Shown: positions 17,237 through 25,466, numbered from the stretch's first letter. The stretch: DNA of 64,000 nucleotides from Providencia manganoxydans (GCF_016618195.1 NZ_CP067099.1:2914001-2978000), one strand, 5' to 3'. A program made the numbers and translations. The notes: generated by a model from the letters alone, not told the origin.

Positions 17237-17300
17237 GATACTTATCTCTATCTAGCACTTATGATGCTTTTATAACCGCTATCTAACTGAAAATAAGTTG

Positions 17301-17383
17301 ACTCTAAATAATTCGAGGTACAGATAGGTGACTGGAGTAATAAACCTAGTCAACAATACAGCAACTTGAAGTATGACGAGTAT
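17301..17383 (+). repeat. Shortened ERIC-like element between mgtC and mgtB
   Basis: ACTCTAAATAATTCGAGGTA at one end and GCAACTTGAAGTATGACGAG at the other, with an internal deletion (83 bp against about 127). It lies inside the mgtCB transcript and could fold in the RNA. Confidence 0.85.
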
Positions 17384-17441
17384 CTTTATTCATCGTTAGA
17401 TAGCTCCCATATTTTCTCCATGACGGAGGGTGATCGTCCAT
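17346..17441 (-). CDS. Possible 31-aa peptide between mgtC and mgtB
   Basis: An ATG preceded by AAAGGAG at ideal spacing opens 31 codons starting MDDHPPSWRKYGSYL, 32 bases after the mgtC stop. The last third is encoded by the ERIC repeat. The strong ribosome site is the best evidence for translation. No membrane segment, so it is unlike MgtR or MgtU. It could be a real small protein, a translational coupling device, or a truncated gene. Pro-Pro at residues 5-6 could slow ribosomes. Confidence 0.4.
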   Translation of the reverse strand: MDDHPPSWRKYGSYLTMNKDTRHTSSCCIVD

Positions 17442-17473
17442 TTTGGCTCCTTTAGTTAATCGTTCTTCAGCAA

Positions 17474-18172
17474 TCAGGCTGGTAACTCTGATGCCACTTT
17501 CCAGTTGATAGCACTGACACTTTGTTCAAGACTGATCCGACAAACCAGCGCTTCAATTTCTTTTTGTTCCGCAGGTGTTGCTAAAAATTCAGCAACAACT
17601 TCTAACTGTTCAGGTTTCAGTGTATCGGCACTACTTAATGACTGTAGGCGAATGTGTAATCCATTTATGGCTTGCAAAATCAGTGTCCTAACGAGTATTT
17701 CATCACCTTGATGACACATAACACGGATCTTATAACTCTGTTCAACATCAAGCGCTTGCTGTTGTGGCTGCTTATTAATACGTTGTGCAGCTTCTCTCAA
17801 TAAAATATTGGCGCATAGGATCAGCAGTGTAGCCATAACCGCCAAAGAATATTGCCCTAAGCCACATAGCACGCCGATCCCCGCTGAACACCACAGTGTT
17901 GCCGCTGTATTCAGACCTCGAATGTTCATCCCTTCGCGCATGATCACGCCTGCACCTAGAAAGCCGATCCCTGAAACGACTTGCGCAGCAATCCTTCCAG
18001 GGCTATCAGGTGATGTCGTTACAGAACTTAAAATAAATACCGCCGCCCCCGTTGCAACCAATGCATTAGTGCGAAGACCAGCCATACGTTGGCGCCATTG
18101 GCGCTCAGCGCCAATTAAAGCACCTAAGCACATTGCGGAAGCTAAATTTAAAATTTCGAATGTAAATAACAT
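17474..18172 (-). CDS. mgtC: MgtC virulence/Mg2+ homeostasis membrane protein
   Basis: 232 aa of the MgtC/SapB family. The N-terminal half has about five membrane helices with the signature GAERQWRQRMAGLRTNALVATGAA. The C-terminal half (about 145-232) is the cytoplasmic ACT-like domain. In Salmonella MgtC inhibits the F1Fo ATP synthase and supports growth in macrophages and low Mg2+. Strong SD GGAGG before the ATG. It heads an mgtC-mgtB operon, with a 350-nt leader containing hairpins and short ORFs, as in Salmonella, so control by Mg2+ sensing in the leader and by PhoP is likely (inference). Confidence 0.93.
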   Translation of the reverse strand: MLFTFEILNLASAMCLGALIGAERQWRQRMAGLRTNALVATGAAVFILSSVTTSPDSPGRIAAQVVSGIGFLGAGVIMREGMNIRGLNTAATLWCSAGIGVLCGLGQYSLAVMATLLILCANILLREAAQRINKQPQQQALDVEQSYKIRVMCHQGDEILVRTLILQAINGLHIRLQSLSSADTLKPEQLEVVAEFLATPAEQKEIEALVCRISLEQSVSAINWKVASELPA

Positions 18173-18269
18173 GAGTATTCCTCCAAAAAATAGATATTTT
18201 GGATAGCAAAATATATGGAATTAAATCCATAGCACCTTAAGTTTGAATAATTAAATAATTATTCAGAAA

Positions 18270-18317
18270 TTATTGGCTATTGCCTGGAGGAAATAATGAA
18301 TAAAGGTAGATCTTCAT
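18270..18317 (-). CDS. Possible 15-codon leader peptide with Pro-Pro in the mgtC leader
   Basis: MKIYLYSLFPPGNSQ, ending 97 bases before the mgtC start. In Salmonella the mgtC leader encodes MgtM and the proline-rich MgtP, whose translation controls elongation into mgtC. The position and the two adjacent proline codons suggest an analogous role. The ribosome site is weak. Confidence 0.35.
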   Translation of the reverse strand: MKIYLYSLFPPGNSQ

Positions 18318-18446
18318 GATCTGTACTCGCAATAAAACTTAAGTTGTTGATAGTAAACAACTGTAAAAAGGAGTATCGAGTGAGTTAACGCTGGATACTG
18401 CCTACCCTATTAGTCACTAGTGGCAAGCAGTTAATAGAATAGATAA

Positions 18447-18497
18447 TTAATAACTTGCCAGTAAATTTAAATTTTTATTACAACTCTGACTGTCCAA
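18447..18497 (-). CDS. Possible 16-codon leader peptide in the mgtC leader
   Basis: A TTG start eight bases after AGGAG opens LDSQSCNKNLNLLASY. It begins about 40 bases after the predicted transcription start. A TGGCAAG/CTTGCCA hairpin overlaps its end (18421-18460). It may be the first sensor ORF of the leader (inference). Confidence 0.35.
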   Translation of the reverse strand: MDSQSCNKNLNLLASY

Positions 18498-18526
18498 GTA
18501 ATTATCTCCTAAGAAAATTTGCAAGA

Positions 18527-18555
18527 AGTATAGATTGCTAAATTTATGAAGTAAA
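18527..18555 (-). promoter_or_regulatory. Predicted mgtC promoter
   Basis: On the minus strand TTTACT, a 17-bp spacer and TATACT. Transcription would start near 18520, giving a leader of about 350 nt before mgtC. No clean PhoP box is visible to me. Confidence 0.5.
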
Positions 18556-18571
18556 GCCTTAATATTATTTT

Positions 18572-18711
18572 TATACTCTAAATAATTCGAAGTACTGCTA
18601 GATGGTAAGTGAATAAGGTGTTAGGAATATCCATAAACATGTGATGAGCAGCGAATGAATCCAGCCGCTATACTCCAACCAAACCATTGAACTCGAAATA
18701 TAACGAGTATA
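18572..18711 (+). repeat. ERIC-like element between dsrB and the mgtC promoter
   Basis: Begins TATACTCTAAATAATTCGAAG and ends TCGAAATATAACGAGTATA; about 140 bp with a divergent centre. It ends seven bases before the dsrB stop codon. Confidence 0.85.
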
Positions 18712-18717
18712 ATAAAT

Positions 18718-18909
18718 TTAATTTTCAATCGGTGTAACAAAAACCCCTTTTCCGCCCTCTTTTTCATTAAAAAACCAGATACCACCAGGGTAATCAGGCA
18801 AAGAAACTAAATACATAACCCCTTCATTAAATGGCTCAATCAGTAAGATTTTACCTTCACGGCGCTCTTGGCCATCTGTTTTCACATAAACACGGTCATG
18901 GATTTTCAT
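18718..18909 (-). CDS. dsrB: DsrB family small protein
   Basis: 63 aa matching E. coli DsrB in length and in the blocks [37 protein letters not shown] and GVFVTPIE. It is a small beta-rich cytosolic protein of unknown function; in E. coli it lies near dsrA and rcsA, but neither is visible here. GGAG precedes the ATG. An ERIC repeat flanks it on each side (18572-18711 and 18935-19066). Confidence 0.9.
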   Translation of the reverse strand: MKIHDRVYVKTDGQERREGKILLIEPFNEGVMYLVSLPDYPGGIWFFNEKEGGKGVFVTPIEN

Positions 18910-18934
18910 TAGGCGGTAGTCTCCAATAAAAATG

Positions 18935-19066
18935 TATACACAAAATAATTCAAGATGCAGTTAGTCGGTAAGCAAATGAATCACAAAATGCAGTAACTAA
19001 TGCGAATGAGTGTGATCACCATACCTTGATGAAAGGCGCTGCAACTTGAAGTGTCACGAATATATA
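18935..19066 (+). repeat. ERIC-like element upstream of dsrB
   Basis: Runs from GTATACACAAAATAATTCAAG to CTGCAACTTGAAGTGTCACG and on to TATA. It lies 26 bases upstream of the dsrB ATG and after the cspC terminator. Confidence 0.8.
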
Positions 19067-19089
19067 CAGGATCGAGTATAGCGGATACG

Positions 19090-19120
19090 AAAAAGCCCGT
19101 CATTAAAATGACGGGCTTTA
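19090..19120 (-). terminator. Terminator for cspC
   Basis: AAGCCCGTCATT/AATGACGGGCTT forms a 12-bp stem, followed on the minus strand by TTTTTCG. It lies 23 bases after the cspC stop. Confidence 0.9.
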
Positions 19121-19142
19121 GAAATCAGTTAAGCAATTAAGC

Positions 19143-19355
19143 TTAGATTGCAGTTACGTTAGCAGCTGCTGGGCCTTTTGCACCGTTTTCAATGGTGAAT
19201 TCAACTTGCTGGCCTTCAGCCAGAGTTTTGAAACCAGCGCCCTGAATGGCAGAGAAGTGAACGAAAACGTCTTTGCTACCATCAGCAGGAGTGATGAAAC
19301 CGAAGCCTTTAGACTCGTTGAACCACTTAACTTGACCTTTCATTTTGTCGGACAT
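19143..19355 (-). CDS. cspC: Cold-shock family RNA chaperone, CspC/CspE type
   Basis: 70 aa from the ATG at 19355, preceded by AGGAAA; the frame extends to 19379 but the SD and the family length favour this start. RNP1 (KGFGFIT) and RNP2 (VFVHFSAI) of the cold-shock domain are intact. [20 protein letters not shown] matches CspC most closely as I remember it; CspE is the alternative. These proteins bind single-stranded nucleic acid, melt RNA hairpins and antiterminate transcription. A small hairpin with T8 sits in its own leader, which could allow autoregulation. Confidence 0.92.
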   Translation of the reverse strand: MSDKMKGQVKWFNESKGFGFITPADGSKDVFVHFSAIQGAGFKTLAEGQQVEFTIENGAKGPAAANVTAI

Positions 19356-19825
19356 TTGACTTTTCCTATATAACATCAAAAAAAACTTGCCTTTTCGGCA
19401 TATATTGGCCGGAGTCTACTATTTAACAGGAAAAAACCAAGATGAAGCGTAACGGTCAAAGGCTATCAGGGATAACTCTCTCTTTCGAACACAATAACTC
19501 AGTAATCGTACATCAAATAGGACTGCTAAACAGGCCGATACTCATTAACTCATGAGTTAAGGATAATAGCAACTATTTTGTATGGATCCCCCTTAAAAAA
19601 ATGCTGTTTTTTCGGTTGTGTCACTTTTCCGATAATTGGGTTAACAAAAACTTTGCATTTTGTTGATAATTTAAAGTTTTATGAAGGTAAACCGCCCAAC
19701 CACTCAGTCAGATAATTCTTACCCTGAAACAATTACACTCAAAATTTTTCATAATTGATATATAACAATTTCATTTACGCATGATACTCTTCATGCATAG
19801 AAGTCTTACAAAGAGCGGTCACATC
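19356..19825. other. cspC leader and promoter region
   Basis: On the minus strand the cspC leader has TGCC-GAAAA-GGCA followed by AG and T8 (19378-19400), a terminator-like structure 22 bases upstream of the ATG. Farther up is a perfect 16-bp palindrome TTAACTCATGAGTTAA (19545-19560), just downstream of a TTGCTA that could be a -35. No further gene is visible before ylaC. Confidence 0.5.
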
Positions 19826-20344
19826 ATGGATATTATTAAACAAATACTTATAGAAGATTTGGATACCATCAATAAAAATGAAAAACGTGATGGAAAACCT
19901 TACTTCAACAGCCAATTCATCGCTAACCATCCTTATCTATGTATTGGTATGGTTGCCGCTTATATCCCATTGGCAATCTTAGTCCTCTATGCGTCCTACT
20001 TTGGCGTGTATTGGATGCTTGGCTTTACTCTATTATTTATTATATTAGGTGCTGTTTTGCTGTTTGATATTAAGCCAGTTTATCGTTTTGAAGATATTGG
20101 AGTGCTTGACCTGCGGGTTTGCTATAATGGAGAGTGGTTCGTCACTGAAGAAGTTTCACCATCCTCTATTCAAAAAATCCTTGATTCAGATGAAGTTAAT
20201 CATGCAATTAAGCAAGAAATAAACCGTTTGATGGCACTTAAAGGAACATTGTCGTTTTATGATATTTACCATATTGCCTATCCTGAAATTCCATCGCCAA
20301 CACAAACGACAGTGATGGCACAGAATAAAGCGCAATATCAATAA
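19826..20344 (+). CDS. ylaC: YlaC family membrane protein
   Basis: 172 aa from the ATG at 19826, chosen because MDIIKQILIEDLDTINKNEKRD aligns with the N terminus of E. coli YlaC; an upstream ATG at 19781 would add 15 residues. Two membrane helices (about 36-75) are followed by the conserved block YRFEDIGVLDLRVCYNGEWF and a cytoplasmic tail with LSFYDIYHIAYPE. Function unknown; an inner-membrane protein of Enterobacterales. It stands alone, upstream of the tRNA-Asn cluster. Confidence 0.85.
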   Translation: MDIIKQILIEDLDTINKNEKRDGKPYFNSQFIANHPYLCIGMVAAYIPLAILVLYASYFGVYWMLGFTLLFIILGAVLLFDIKPVYRFEDIGVLDLRVCYNGEWFVTEEVSPSSIQKILDSDEVNHAIKQEINRLMALKGTLSFYDIYHIAYPEIPSPTQTTVMAQNKAQYQ

Positions 20345-20410
20345 TATAGAATAAAAATCAACCATAATGCACAGTCAATAACCAAACGAATTATTTTTGT
20401 GTTTTTATCG

Positions 20411-20439
20411 TTGACAGTCTGAGGTGATATCGCTAATAT
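20411..20439 (+). promoter_or_regulatory. tRNA-Asn promoter, copy 1
   Basis: Consensus TTGACA, 17-bp spacer, TAATAT, then a GC-rich start region TCGCCTCG typical of stringently controlled stable-RNA promoters. Confidence 0.85.
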
Positions 20440-20466
20440 TCGCCTCGTTCTCAGGAACAAAGCAAT

Positions 20467-20542
20467 TCCTCCATAGTTCAGTCGGTAGAACGGCGGACTG
20501 TTAATCCGTATGTCGCTGGTTCAAGTCCAGCTGGAGGAGCCA
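20467..20542 (+). tRNA. tRNA-Asn(GTT), copy 1
   Basis: 76 nt with CCA encoded: acceptor TCCTCCA/TGGAGGA, anticodon loop CTGTTAA (anticodon GTT), T loop TTCAAGT. It is one of three near-identical tRNA-Asn genes within 3.6 kb. A strong terminator follows at once. Confidence 0.97.
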
Positions 20543-20549
20543 AATTTGA

Positions 20550-20575
20550 AAAGCCCGCTTTATAGCGGGCTTTTT
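20550..20575 (+). terminator. Terminator after tRNA-Asn copy 1
   Basis: AGCCCGCT/AGCGGGCT stem with TTAT loop and T5. It abuts the stop of the sulfatase maturase gene that converges on it. Confidence 0.9.
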
Positions 20576-20576
20576 G

Positions 20577-21758
20577 CTATCTGATACCTAGCACTTCTCT
20601 GCGCCAACTCTGCACACCTTGTGCATTGCGAGCATATTGTCTTACTGGCTTTAATACATTACTGAAAAAGGCATAATAGCCTTCACATAATTGATTGCGG
20701 CCTGATTGATTAACATGAGCTGGGCAACCACCTTGGCAAACCATTTTCACATCACACTGTTGGCACTCTTTACGACGGCTTTTATTTTGCCCAAAAGGCA
20801 ATGCCACTGATGAATTTACAAAATCACTCAATCCTTTTTCACCATTAAACAGACCTAAATAATGGCGTTGGTCTGCTTGGTGGTCACATGCGTAAATCTC
20901 TCCTTTTGTTTCCATCATCATATTTGTACCGCAGCGTTCTGAATGTACACACGAAGTACTCACTTGGGTAAAATATTGGCTATAAACTTGCTCAATATTC
21001 ATCACGAATACCTTACCAAGGTGATGATGTTGTTGCCATTGTTGATAAACACTATTTAAAAATTTACCCCAATTCTCTGCGCTCAATGTAAAACCTTGCC
21101 CAAGAGCATCACCTTCTAACATTAACGGCTGAAATTGAATATAACGCCCCCCAAGTTGAACAAAATGAAGGTAAATTTCCCGACCAAGATCCGCAACGTC
21201 ATCATGGATAACAGTCAGTATGTTAAATTCAATCTCAAATTGTTGGAGCAAGCGAATACCTTTGATGACCTCATCGTAGCTCCCGATATTTCCTTTTCGG
21301 TTATGACGATAACGATTATGCACCTCTTCAGGACCATCAAGACTCACTCCAATAATAAAATCATGTTGTTTGAGAAAGCGGCACCAAGCAGGAGTCAGTA
21401 ATGTTGCATTGGTTTGCAACGTATTAATAATGCGCACGCCCTGCGGGGTATAGTGTTTCTGTAATGATACTGCCCGCTTGTAAAAGTCCAACCCTGCCAA
21501 TAACGGCTCACCGCCTTGCCATACAAAATTGATTTCTTTGCTATAAGCTGGCTGAGCAGCAACATAGTTTTTGATAAAAGGCTCTAGCATCGCTTTTATC
21601 ATCGGAACCGCTTTTTGTTGCTCGGATTGGGGATAGTAGCAATAATCACACTTTAAATTACAACCAGCGCCAACTGGCTTTAACAGTATATGAAACGGGA
21701 TCGCCGATCTTAATGGCTTTGTCTGCAATACCGGAGGGTCATAAAATGCGATTTTCAT
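20577..21758 (-). CDS. aslB: Anaerobic sulfatase-maturating radical SAM enzyme
   Basis: 393 aa of the anSME/SPASM family. The radical-SAM motif CNLKCDYC places Cys33, Cys37 and Cys40 on the SAM-binding cluster. The C-terminal SPASM region carries further cysteines for two auxiliary clusters (CGTNMMMETKGEIYACDHQ, CQQCDVKMVCQGGCPAH, CEGY). It oxidises the active-site Ser or Cys of a sulfatase to formylglycine without oxygen. It lies nine bases after the sulfatase gene, whose motif has serine, the substrate that needs this enzyme. SD AAGGGGGG. Named from E. coli aslB, the gene paired with aslA. Confidence 0.92.
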   Translation of the reverse strand: MKIAFYDPPVLQTKPLRSAIPFHILLKPVGAGCNLKCDYCYYPQSEQQKAVPMIKAMLEPFIKNYVAAQPAYSKEINFVWQGGEPLLAGLDFYKRAVSLQKHYTPQGVRIINTLQTNATLLTPAWCRFLKQHDFIIGVSLDGPEEVHNRYRHNRKGNIGSYDEVIKGIRLLQQFEIEFNILTVIHDDVADLGREIYLHFVQLGGRYIQFQPLMLEGDALGQGFTLSAENWGKFLNSVYQQWQQHHHLGKVFVMNIEQVYSQYFTQVSTSCVHSERCGTNMMMETKGEIYACDHQADQRHYLGLFNGEKGLSDFVNSSVALPFGQNKSRRKECQQCDVKMVCQGGCPAHVNQSGRNQLCEGYYAFFSNVLKPVRQYARNAQGVQSWRREVLGIR

Positions 21759-21767
21759 GTTCCCCCC

Positions 21768-23486
21768 TTATTTCACTGGTACGGATTCAATACGTTTATT
21801 GGTTTTCGGATCAATACCAATATAATGACCACTCGACTCATCAACACCGATATAATCAACCGCTTCCCCCTTCGCTTCAATAATCATGCCTGTCGCAGCA
21901 AACTGTTCATATTGCTGTTGTAGTTTCTTAACAATATCAGGGTGCTTTGCTGACACATCTTGTGTTTCAAGAGGGTCGTCTTTTAAATTAAATAATTGCC
22001 ATGGTGCCATTTCTGCTTTTGGCGAACCTTTAACTAAGCGCCTTAACTTCCAATCACCGTCAACCAATGCCGCCTGATTATGTAATTCGACACCAAATGA
22101 ATATTGTGAATTAATATTAGCTTTATCAAGTAAATGAGATTTAAAACTGGTTCCTAACATAGGAAGTGGATGAATGTTTTTAATCCGCTTATTTGCATCA
22201 ATACCGGCAAATTCATATAGCGTTGGCGCAATGTCATATACGGCCATCGGGGTGTTATCAATACTCCCCGCTTTGCCAATACCCGGCCCTGTGATAATCA
22301 GATCAGTGTTGATTCCTCCTTGTGCACTGGTTGTTTTATGAAAATTCGCATAAGGGGCATTGCTAACATTAGCCCAATGAGGTCCCACAGAAACAAAAGA
22401 ATTCTTACGGCCAATATTTTCATAGCTATTATCAAACTGCTCCCAATATTCAGGTTCAGATTCATAATAAAAGCCGGATGCAGGGTTAGCGCCATTATCT
22501 GTAGCAAAAATAATAATGGTATTTTTATCTCTTCCTGTTTCTTTGAGTGTATTGATCACGCCACCAATCTGATCGTCCATATAGGCAATCATCGCCGCAT
22601 AAACTTGCATGGTTTTAGCCGCATAACGTTTTTCTTCAGAAGTCAGCTGTTCCCACTCTTTATCAAGATCAAGCTCGGGCATTGGCGTTTTATCATTAAT
22701 AATACCAAGCTCCTTCAATCGATTGATACGCTGGCGATAGACTTTGCCAAATCCTTCATCATATTGGCCATCAAATTTACTGATCCAATCATCAGGGGCT
22801 TGGATTGGGTCGTGAGGAGCGGTAAATGCAAGGTAAGCAAATATGGGCTGATCTTTAGGTGTCTGCTTAATCCACTGCTCAAGCTGCTGAGCATAGTTTT
22901 TGCTTGAGTAAAAATCGCTTGGTAATGACGTCTTTTCACCATTTAATGTGTAGTAGGTATGAAAACTTTCTACGGTGCCTAAAGGCATCGCATCATCAAA
23001 GTGGCTAGTTCCTCCTCCCATAAAAGCAAATGCTTGATTAAATCCTCTATCTGTCGGTCTAGCGCCTTTGGTATAACCTAAATGCCATTTACCTGACATT
23101 AAAGTATTATAACCCGCATCTTGAAAACGTTCCGCCATCGTGACGACACGATCAGTTAAACGTAATTCATAACCTGGTTGGCCGACCGTGTTTTCGTACC
23201 ACCACATTCCCCCCATTCCTGCTTGCTGGTTGGTTGCCCCAGTCATCAACATTGAACGAGCAGGAGCTGACATAGGCGAGGTATAATATTGACTCATTCT
23301 AACGCCTTGATCAGCCATCTCTTGTAAATTTGGCGTTGGAATTTCCCCACCAAATGGGCTTATGTCTGAATAGCCCATATCATCAGCAATAATAATGAGA
23401 ACATTAGGTTTTTCATTGGTTTCACCAAATGTAGCCCCTGAAATAACTGAACTTAATGCAACTGCTAACATCGTTTTTTTGATCAT
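21768..23486 (-). CDS. aslA: Periplasmic Ser-type arylsulfatase
   Basis: 572 aa with a Sec signal peptide (about 1-21, ...SGATFGE). The metal-binding start [14 protein letters not shown] and the sulfatase signature [11 protein letters not shown] with Ser73 at the formylglycine position mark a type I sulfatase of the Ser class. Later motifs [19 protein letters not shown] and ATDNGAN complete the active site. It hydrolyses sulfate esters in the periplasm, probably to scavenge sulfate from host or plant glycans (inference). First gene of a two-gene operon with the maturase; the pair is flanked by tRNA-Asn direct repeats. Confidence 0.93.
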   Translation of the reverse strand: MIKKTMLAVALSSVISGATFGETNEKPNVLIIIADDMGYSDISPFGGEIPTPNLQEMADQGVRMSQYYTSPMSAPARSMLMTGATNQQAGMGGMWWYENTVGQPGYELRLTDRVVTMAERFQDAGYNTLMSGKWHLGYTKGARPTDRGFNQAFAFMGGGTSHFDDAMPLGTVESFHTYYTLNGEKTSLPSDFYSSKNYAQQLEQWIKQTPKDQPIFAYLAFTAPHDPIQAPDDWISKFDGQYDEGFGKVYRQRINRLKELGIINDKTPMPELDLDKEWEQLTSEEKRYAAKTMQVYAAMIAYMDDQIGGVINTLKETGRDKNTIIIFATDNGANPASGFYYESEPEYWEQFDNSYENIGRKNSFVSVGPHWANVSNAPYANFHKTTSAQGGINTDLIITGPGIGKAGSIDNTPMAVYDIAPTLYEFAGIDANKRIKNIHPLPMLGTSFKSHLLDKANINSQYSFGVELHNQAALVDGDWKLRRLVKGSPKAEMAPWQLFNLKDDPLETQDVSAKHPDIVKKLQQQYEQFAATGMIIEAKGEAVDYIGVDESSGHYIGIDPKTNKRIESVPVK

Positions 23487-23648
23487 AGCCTATCCATTGT
23501 TGTTAATTATTTGTGATATTAACGTTAAATATTGTTTCCCCCTATGGCTATCGTTCTTCAGTATGATAGCTATAGGACTACTTTTCGCTGACATAATCAC
23601 CAATTTGCTTATTTAGCAATCACTTGACGTTTTTTTTAATATTTATGC

Positions 23649-23677
23649 TTTACAACGAACGGCAGGATGGGTAATAT
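23649..23677 (+). promoter_or_regulatory. tRNA-Asn promoter, copy 2
   Basis: TTTACA, 17-bp spacer, TAATAT and GC-rich discriminator GCGCCTCG. Confidence 0.8.
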
Positions 23678-23704
23678 GCGCCTCGTTCTCAGGAACAAAG
23701 CAAT

Positions 23705-23780
23705 TCCTCCATAGTTCAGTCGGTAGAACGGCGGACTGTTAATCCGTATGTCGCTGGTTCAAGTCCAGCTGGAGGAGCCA
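23705..23780 (+). tRNA. tRNA-Asn(GTT), copy 2
   Basis: Identical to copy 1 over the whole 76-nt gene; the identity extends from the start region (23679) to 23785, 107 bp in all against 20441-20547. A terminator follows. Confidence 0.97.
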
Positions 23781-23787
23781 AATTTAA

Positions 23788-23814
23788 AAAGCCTGCTTTT
23801 ATAGCAGGCTTTTT
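23788..23814 (+). terminator. Terminator after tRNA-Asn copy 2
   Basis: AGCCTGCT/AGCAGGCT stem with a short T/A loop and T5; a diverged version of the copy 1 terminator. Confidence 0.88.
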
Positions 23815-23936
23815 GCTTTTATGGGCTTACCTTTTCCCTCTCCCCCCTCTTAATCACCTTAAATATTGCCTTTCGGTGAAACTTGCATCGATTCGATCAC
23901 ATAACAGGCAATCAAACTTTTATTGTGGTTTCTTCT

Positions 23937-23965
23937 TTGACATTTCACATCGGTAAGGCTAATAT
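23937..23965 (+). promoter_or_regulatory. tRNA-Asn promoter, copy 3
   Basis: TTGACA, 17-bp spacer, TAATAT, then TCGTCTCG. Confidence 0.8.
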
Positions 23966-23984
23966 TCGTCTCGCTTTAAGGAGT

Positions 23985-24060
23985 TCCTCCATAGTTCAGT
24001 CGGTAGAACGGCGGACTGTTAATCCGTATGTCGCTGGTTCGAGTCCAGCTGGAGGAGCCA
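23985..24060 (+). tRNA. tRNA-Asn(GTT), copy 3
   Basis: 76 nt with CCA; differs from copies 1 and 2 by one base in the T loop (TTCGAGT). Its upstream and downstream flanks differ from theirs and no hairpin terminator is evident after it. Confidence 0.97.
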
Positions 24061-24194
24061 ACTTAAAGATCCCCGTCTATATCGTTATTCCATTTATTTC
24101 CCTTTTAATTATATATCCTTAGCGTGTTACCAACCATTTTCACTGCCTAGCAAGATAATCATTAATTAACATAGATATTTTATCATCGTCGCTT

Positions 24195-24322
24195 TATACT
24201 CTAAATAATTCGAGGTGCGGCTAGGCGGCAAGTGAATGAGTCGCTGGGAGCATAGAAAACTATGTGACTAGTACGAATAAATGCAGCCAACAACGCTGCA
24301 ACTTGAAGTATGACGAGTATAA
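24195..24322 (+). repeat. Full-length ERIC-like element upstream of pyrC
   Basis: About 127 bp, the best-preserved copy here: TATACTCTAAATAATTCGAGG at the left, TATGTGACTAG in the centre, CTGCAACTTGAAGTATGACG and AGTATA at the right. Its right end forms the likely -10 of pyrC. Confidence 0.92.
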
Positions 24323-24387
24323 GATCCTGTCCCGGCTTAAGCAGCACCTCGCTCATCATTTTATTTCCCCCTTACGGAGCCGGTTTC
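24318..24387 (+). promoter_or_regulatory. pyrC promoter and RBS-sequestering leader hairpin
   Basis: A -10 candidate TATAAG or TAAGAT (24318-24325) overlaps the ERIC end and is followed by CCTGTCCCGG. CCGGCT at 24332-24337 pairs with AGCCGG at 24378-24383, next to the SD GGAG at 24376-24379. In E. coli pyrC, transcript start switching between C and G under CTP control decides whether such a hairpin forms and blocks translation. The same logic is inferred here. Confidence 0.55.
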
Positions 24388-25431
24388 ATGACAACAACTT
24401 TAACTATTCGCCGCCCTGATGATTGGCATGTTCATTTTCGCGATGGCGAGATGCTAAAAACAGTTGTACCTTACACCAGTCAATTTTTCGGTCGTGCCAT
24501 TGTCATGCCAAACTTAGTCCCACCCGTGACAACCATTGAAATGGCAAAAGCCTATCGCGAACGTATCATTCAAGCTGTTCCTGCTGGTCAGCAATTTACC
24601 CCATTGATGACATGCTATTTAACTGATAGCACAAATGCTGATGAATTGATCCGTGGTTTTAATGAGGGTGTATTTACTGCATGTAAATTATATCCAGCCA
24701 ACGCAACAACCAATTCAAGTCATGGTGTATCGGATATTAAAAATATCTATTCGGTACTGGCAGCCATGGAGCAAGCGGGTATGCCTTTACTGATCCATGG
24801 TGAAGTCACCGCCAGTGATATTGATATTTTTGACCGCGAAGCGCGTTTTATTGAACAAGTGATGGAGCCGCTCAGAAAGGCATTCCCTAAATTGAAAGTC
24901 GTTTTTGAGCACATTACAACTAAAGAAGCAGCACAATATGTACAAGAAGCTGATGGTTCTTTAGCCGCGACACTGACCCCTCAACATTTAATGTTTAACC
25001 GTAATCATATGTTAGTCGGGGGCGTTCGCCCTCACTTGTATTGCTTACCTATTCTCAAACGTAATATTCATCAAGAAGCGTTGCGTACAGCCGTGGCATC
25101 AGGGAGCGATCGTTTCTTTTTAGGGACAGATACCGCACCGCATGCCCAGCACCGTAAAGAATCGTCTTGTGGTTGCGCTGGTGTATTTAATGCGCCAACC
25201 GCACTGGCAGCTTATGCAACCGTATTCGAAGAATTAGGGGCATTAGAGCACTTTGAAGCATTCTGTTCATTAAATGGTCCAAAATTCTATAATTTACCTG
25301 TCAATGAAGGCTATATTCAGTTAACGAAAGAGCAAAATATCACTACAGAAACCATTGAGTGTGGTAATGATAAACTAATCCCATTCCTTGCAGGCGAAGA
25401 TTCTCGCTGGACTATACGTAATCTCGATTAA
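24388..25431 (+). CDS. pyrC: Dihydroorotase
   Basis: 347 aa from the ATG at 24388 (SD GGAG), matching the E. coli start; the frame upstream to 24310 runs through the ERIC end and leader. Zinc ligands His14 and His16 lie in [10 protein letters not shown] and the carbamylated Lys100 in [18 protein letters not shown] and EHITT supply further ligands. It cyclises carbamoyl aspartate to dihydroorotate in pyrimidine synthesis. Single gene, followed by a strong terminator. Control by the leader hairpin is likely. Confidence 0.97.
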   Translation: MTTTLTIRRPDDWHVHFRDGEMLKTVVPYTSQFFGRAIVMPNLVPPVTTIEMAKAYRERIIQAVPAGQQFTPLMTCYLTDSTNADELIRGFNEGVFTACKLYPANATTNSSHGVSDIKNIYSVLAAMEQAGMPLLIHGEVTASDIDIFDREARFIEQVMEPLRKAFPKLKVVFEHITTKEAAQYVQEADGSLAATLTPQHLMFNRNHMLVGGVRPHLYCLPILKRNIHQEALRTAVASGSDRFFLGTDTAPHAQHRKESSCGCAGVFNAPTALAAYATVFEELGALEHFEAFCSLNGPKFYNLPVNEGYIQLTKEQNITTETIECGNDKLIPFLAGEDSRWTIRNLD

Positions 25432-25438
25432 ATGTTTT

Positions 25439-25466
25439 CAACGGGGAATTTATTCCCCGTTGATTT
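25439..25466 (+). terminator. Terminator after pyrC
   Basis: CAACGGGGA/TTCCCCGTTG stem with ATTTA loop, followed by ATTTATTTATT. Confidence 0.8.

Noticed and set aside
22320..22907. 195-aa plus-strand ORF
   Set aside because: Antisense to the arylsulfatase gene, with a run of Ile/Phe typical of a reversed frame.
23883..24122. 79-aa ORF across the third tRNA-Asn
   Set aside because: Most of it is tRNA sequence read as protein.
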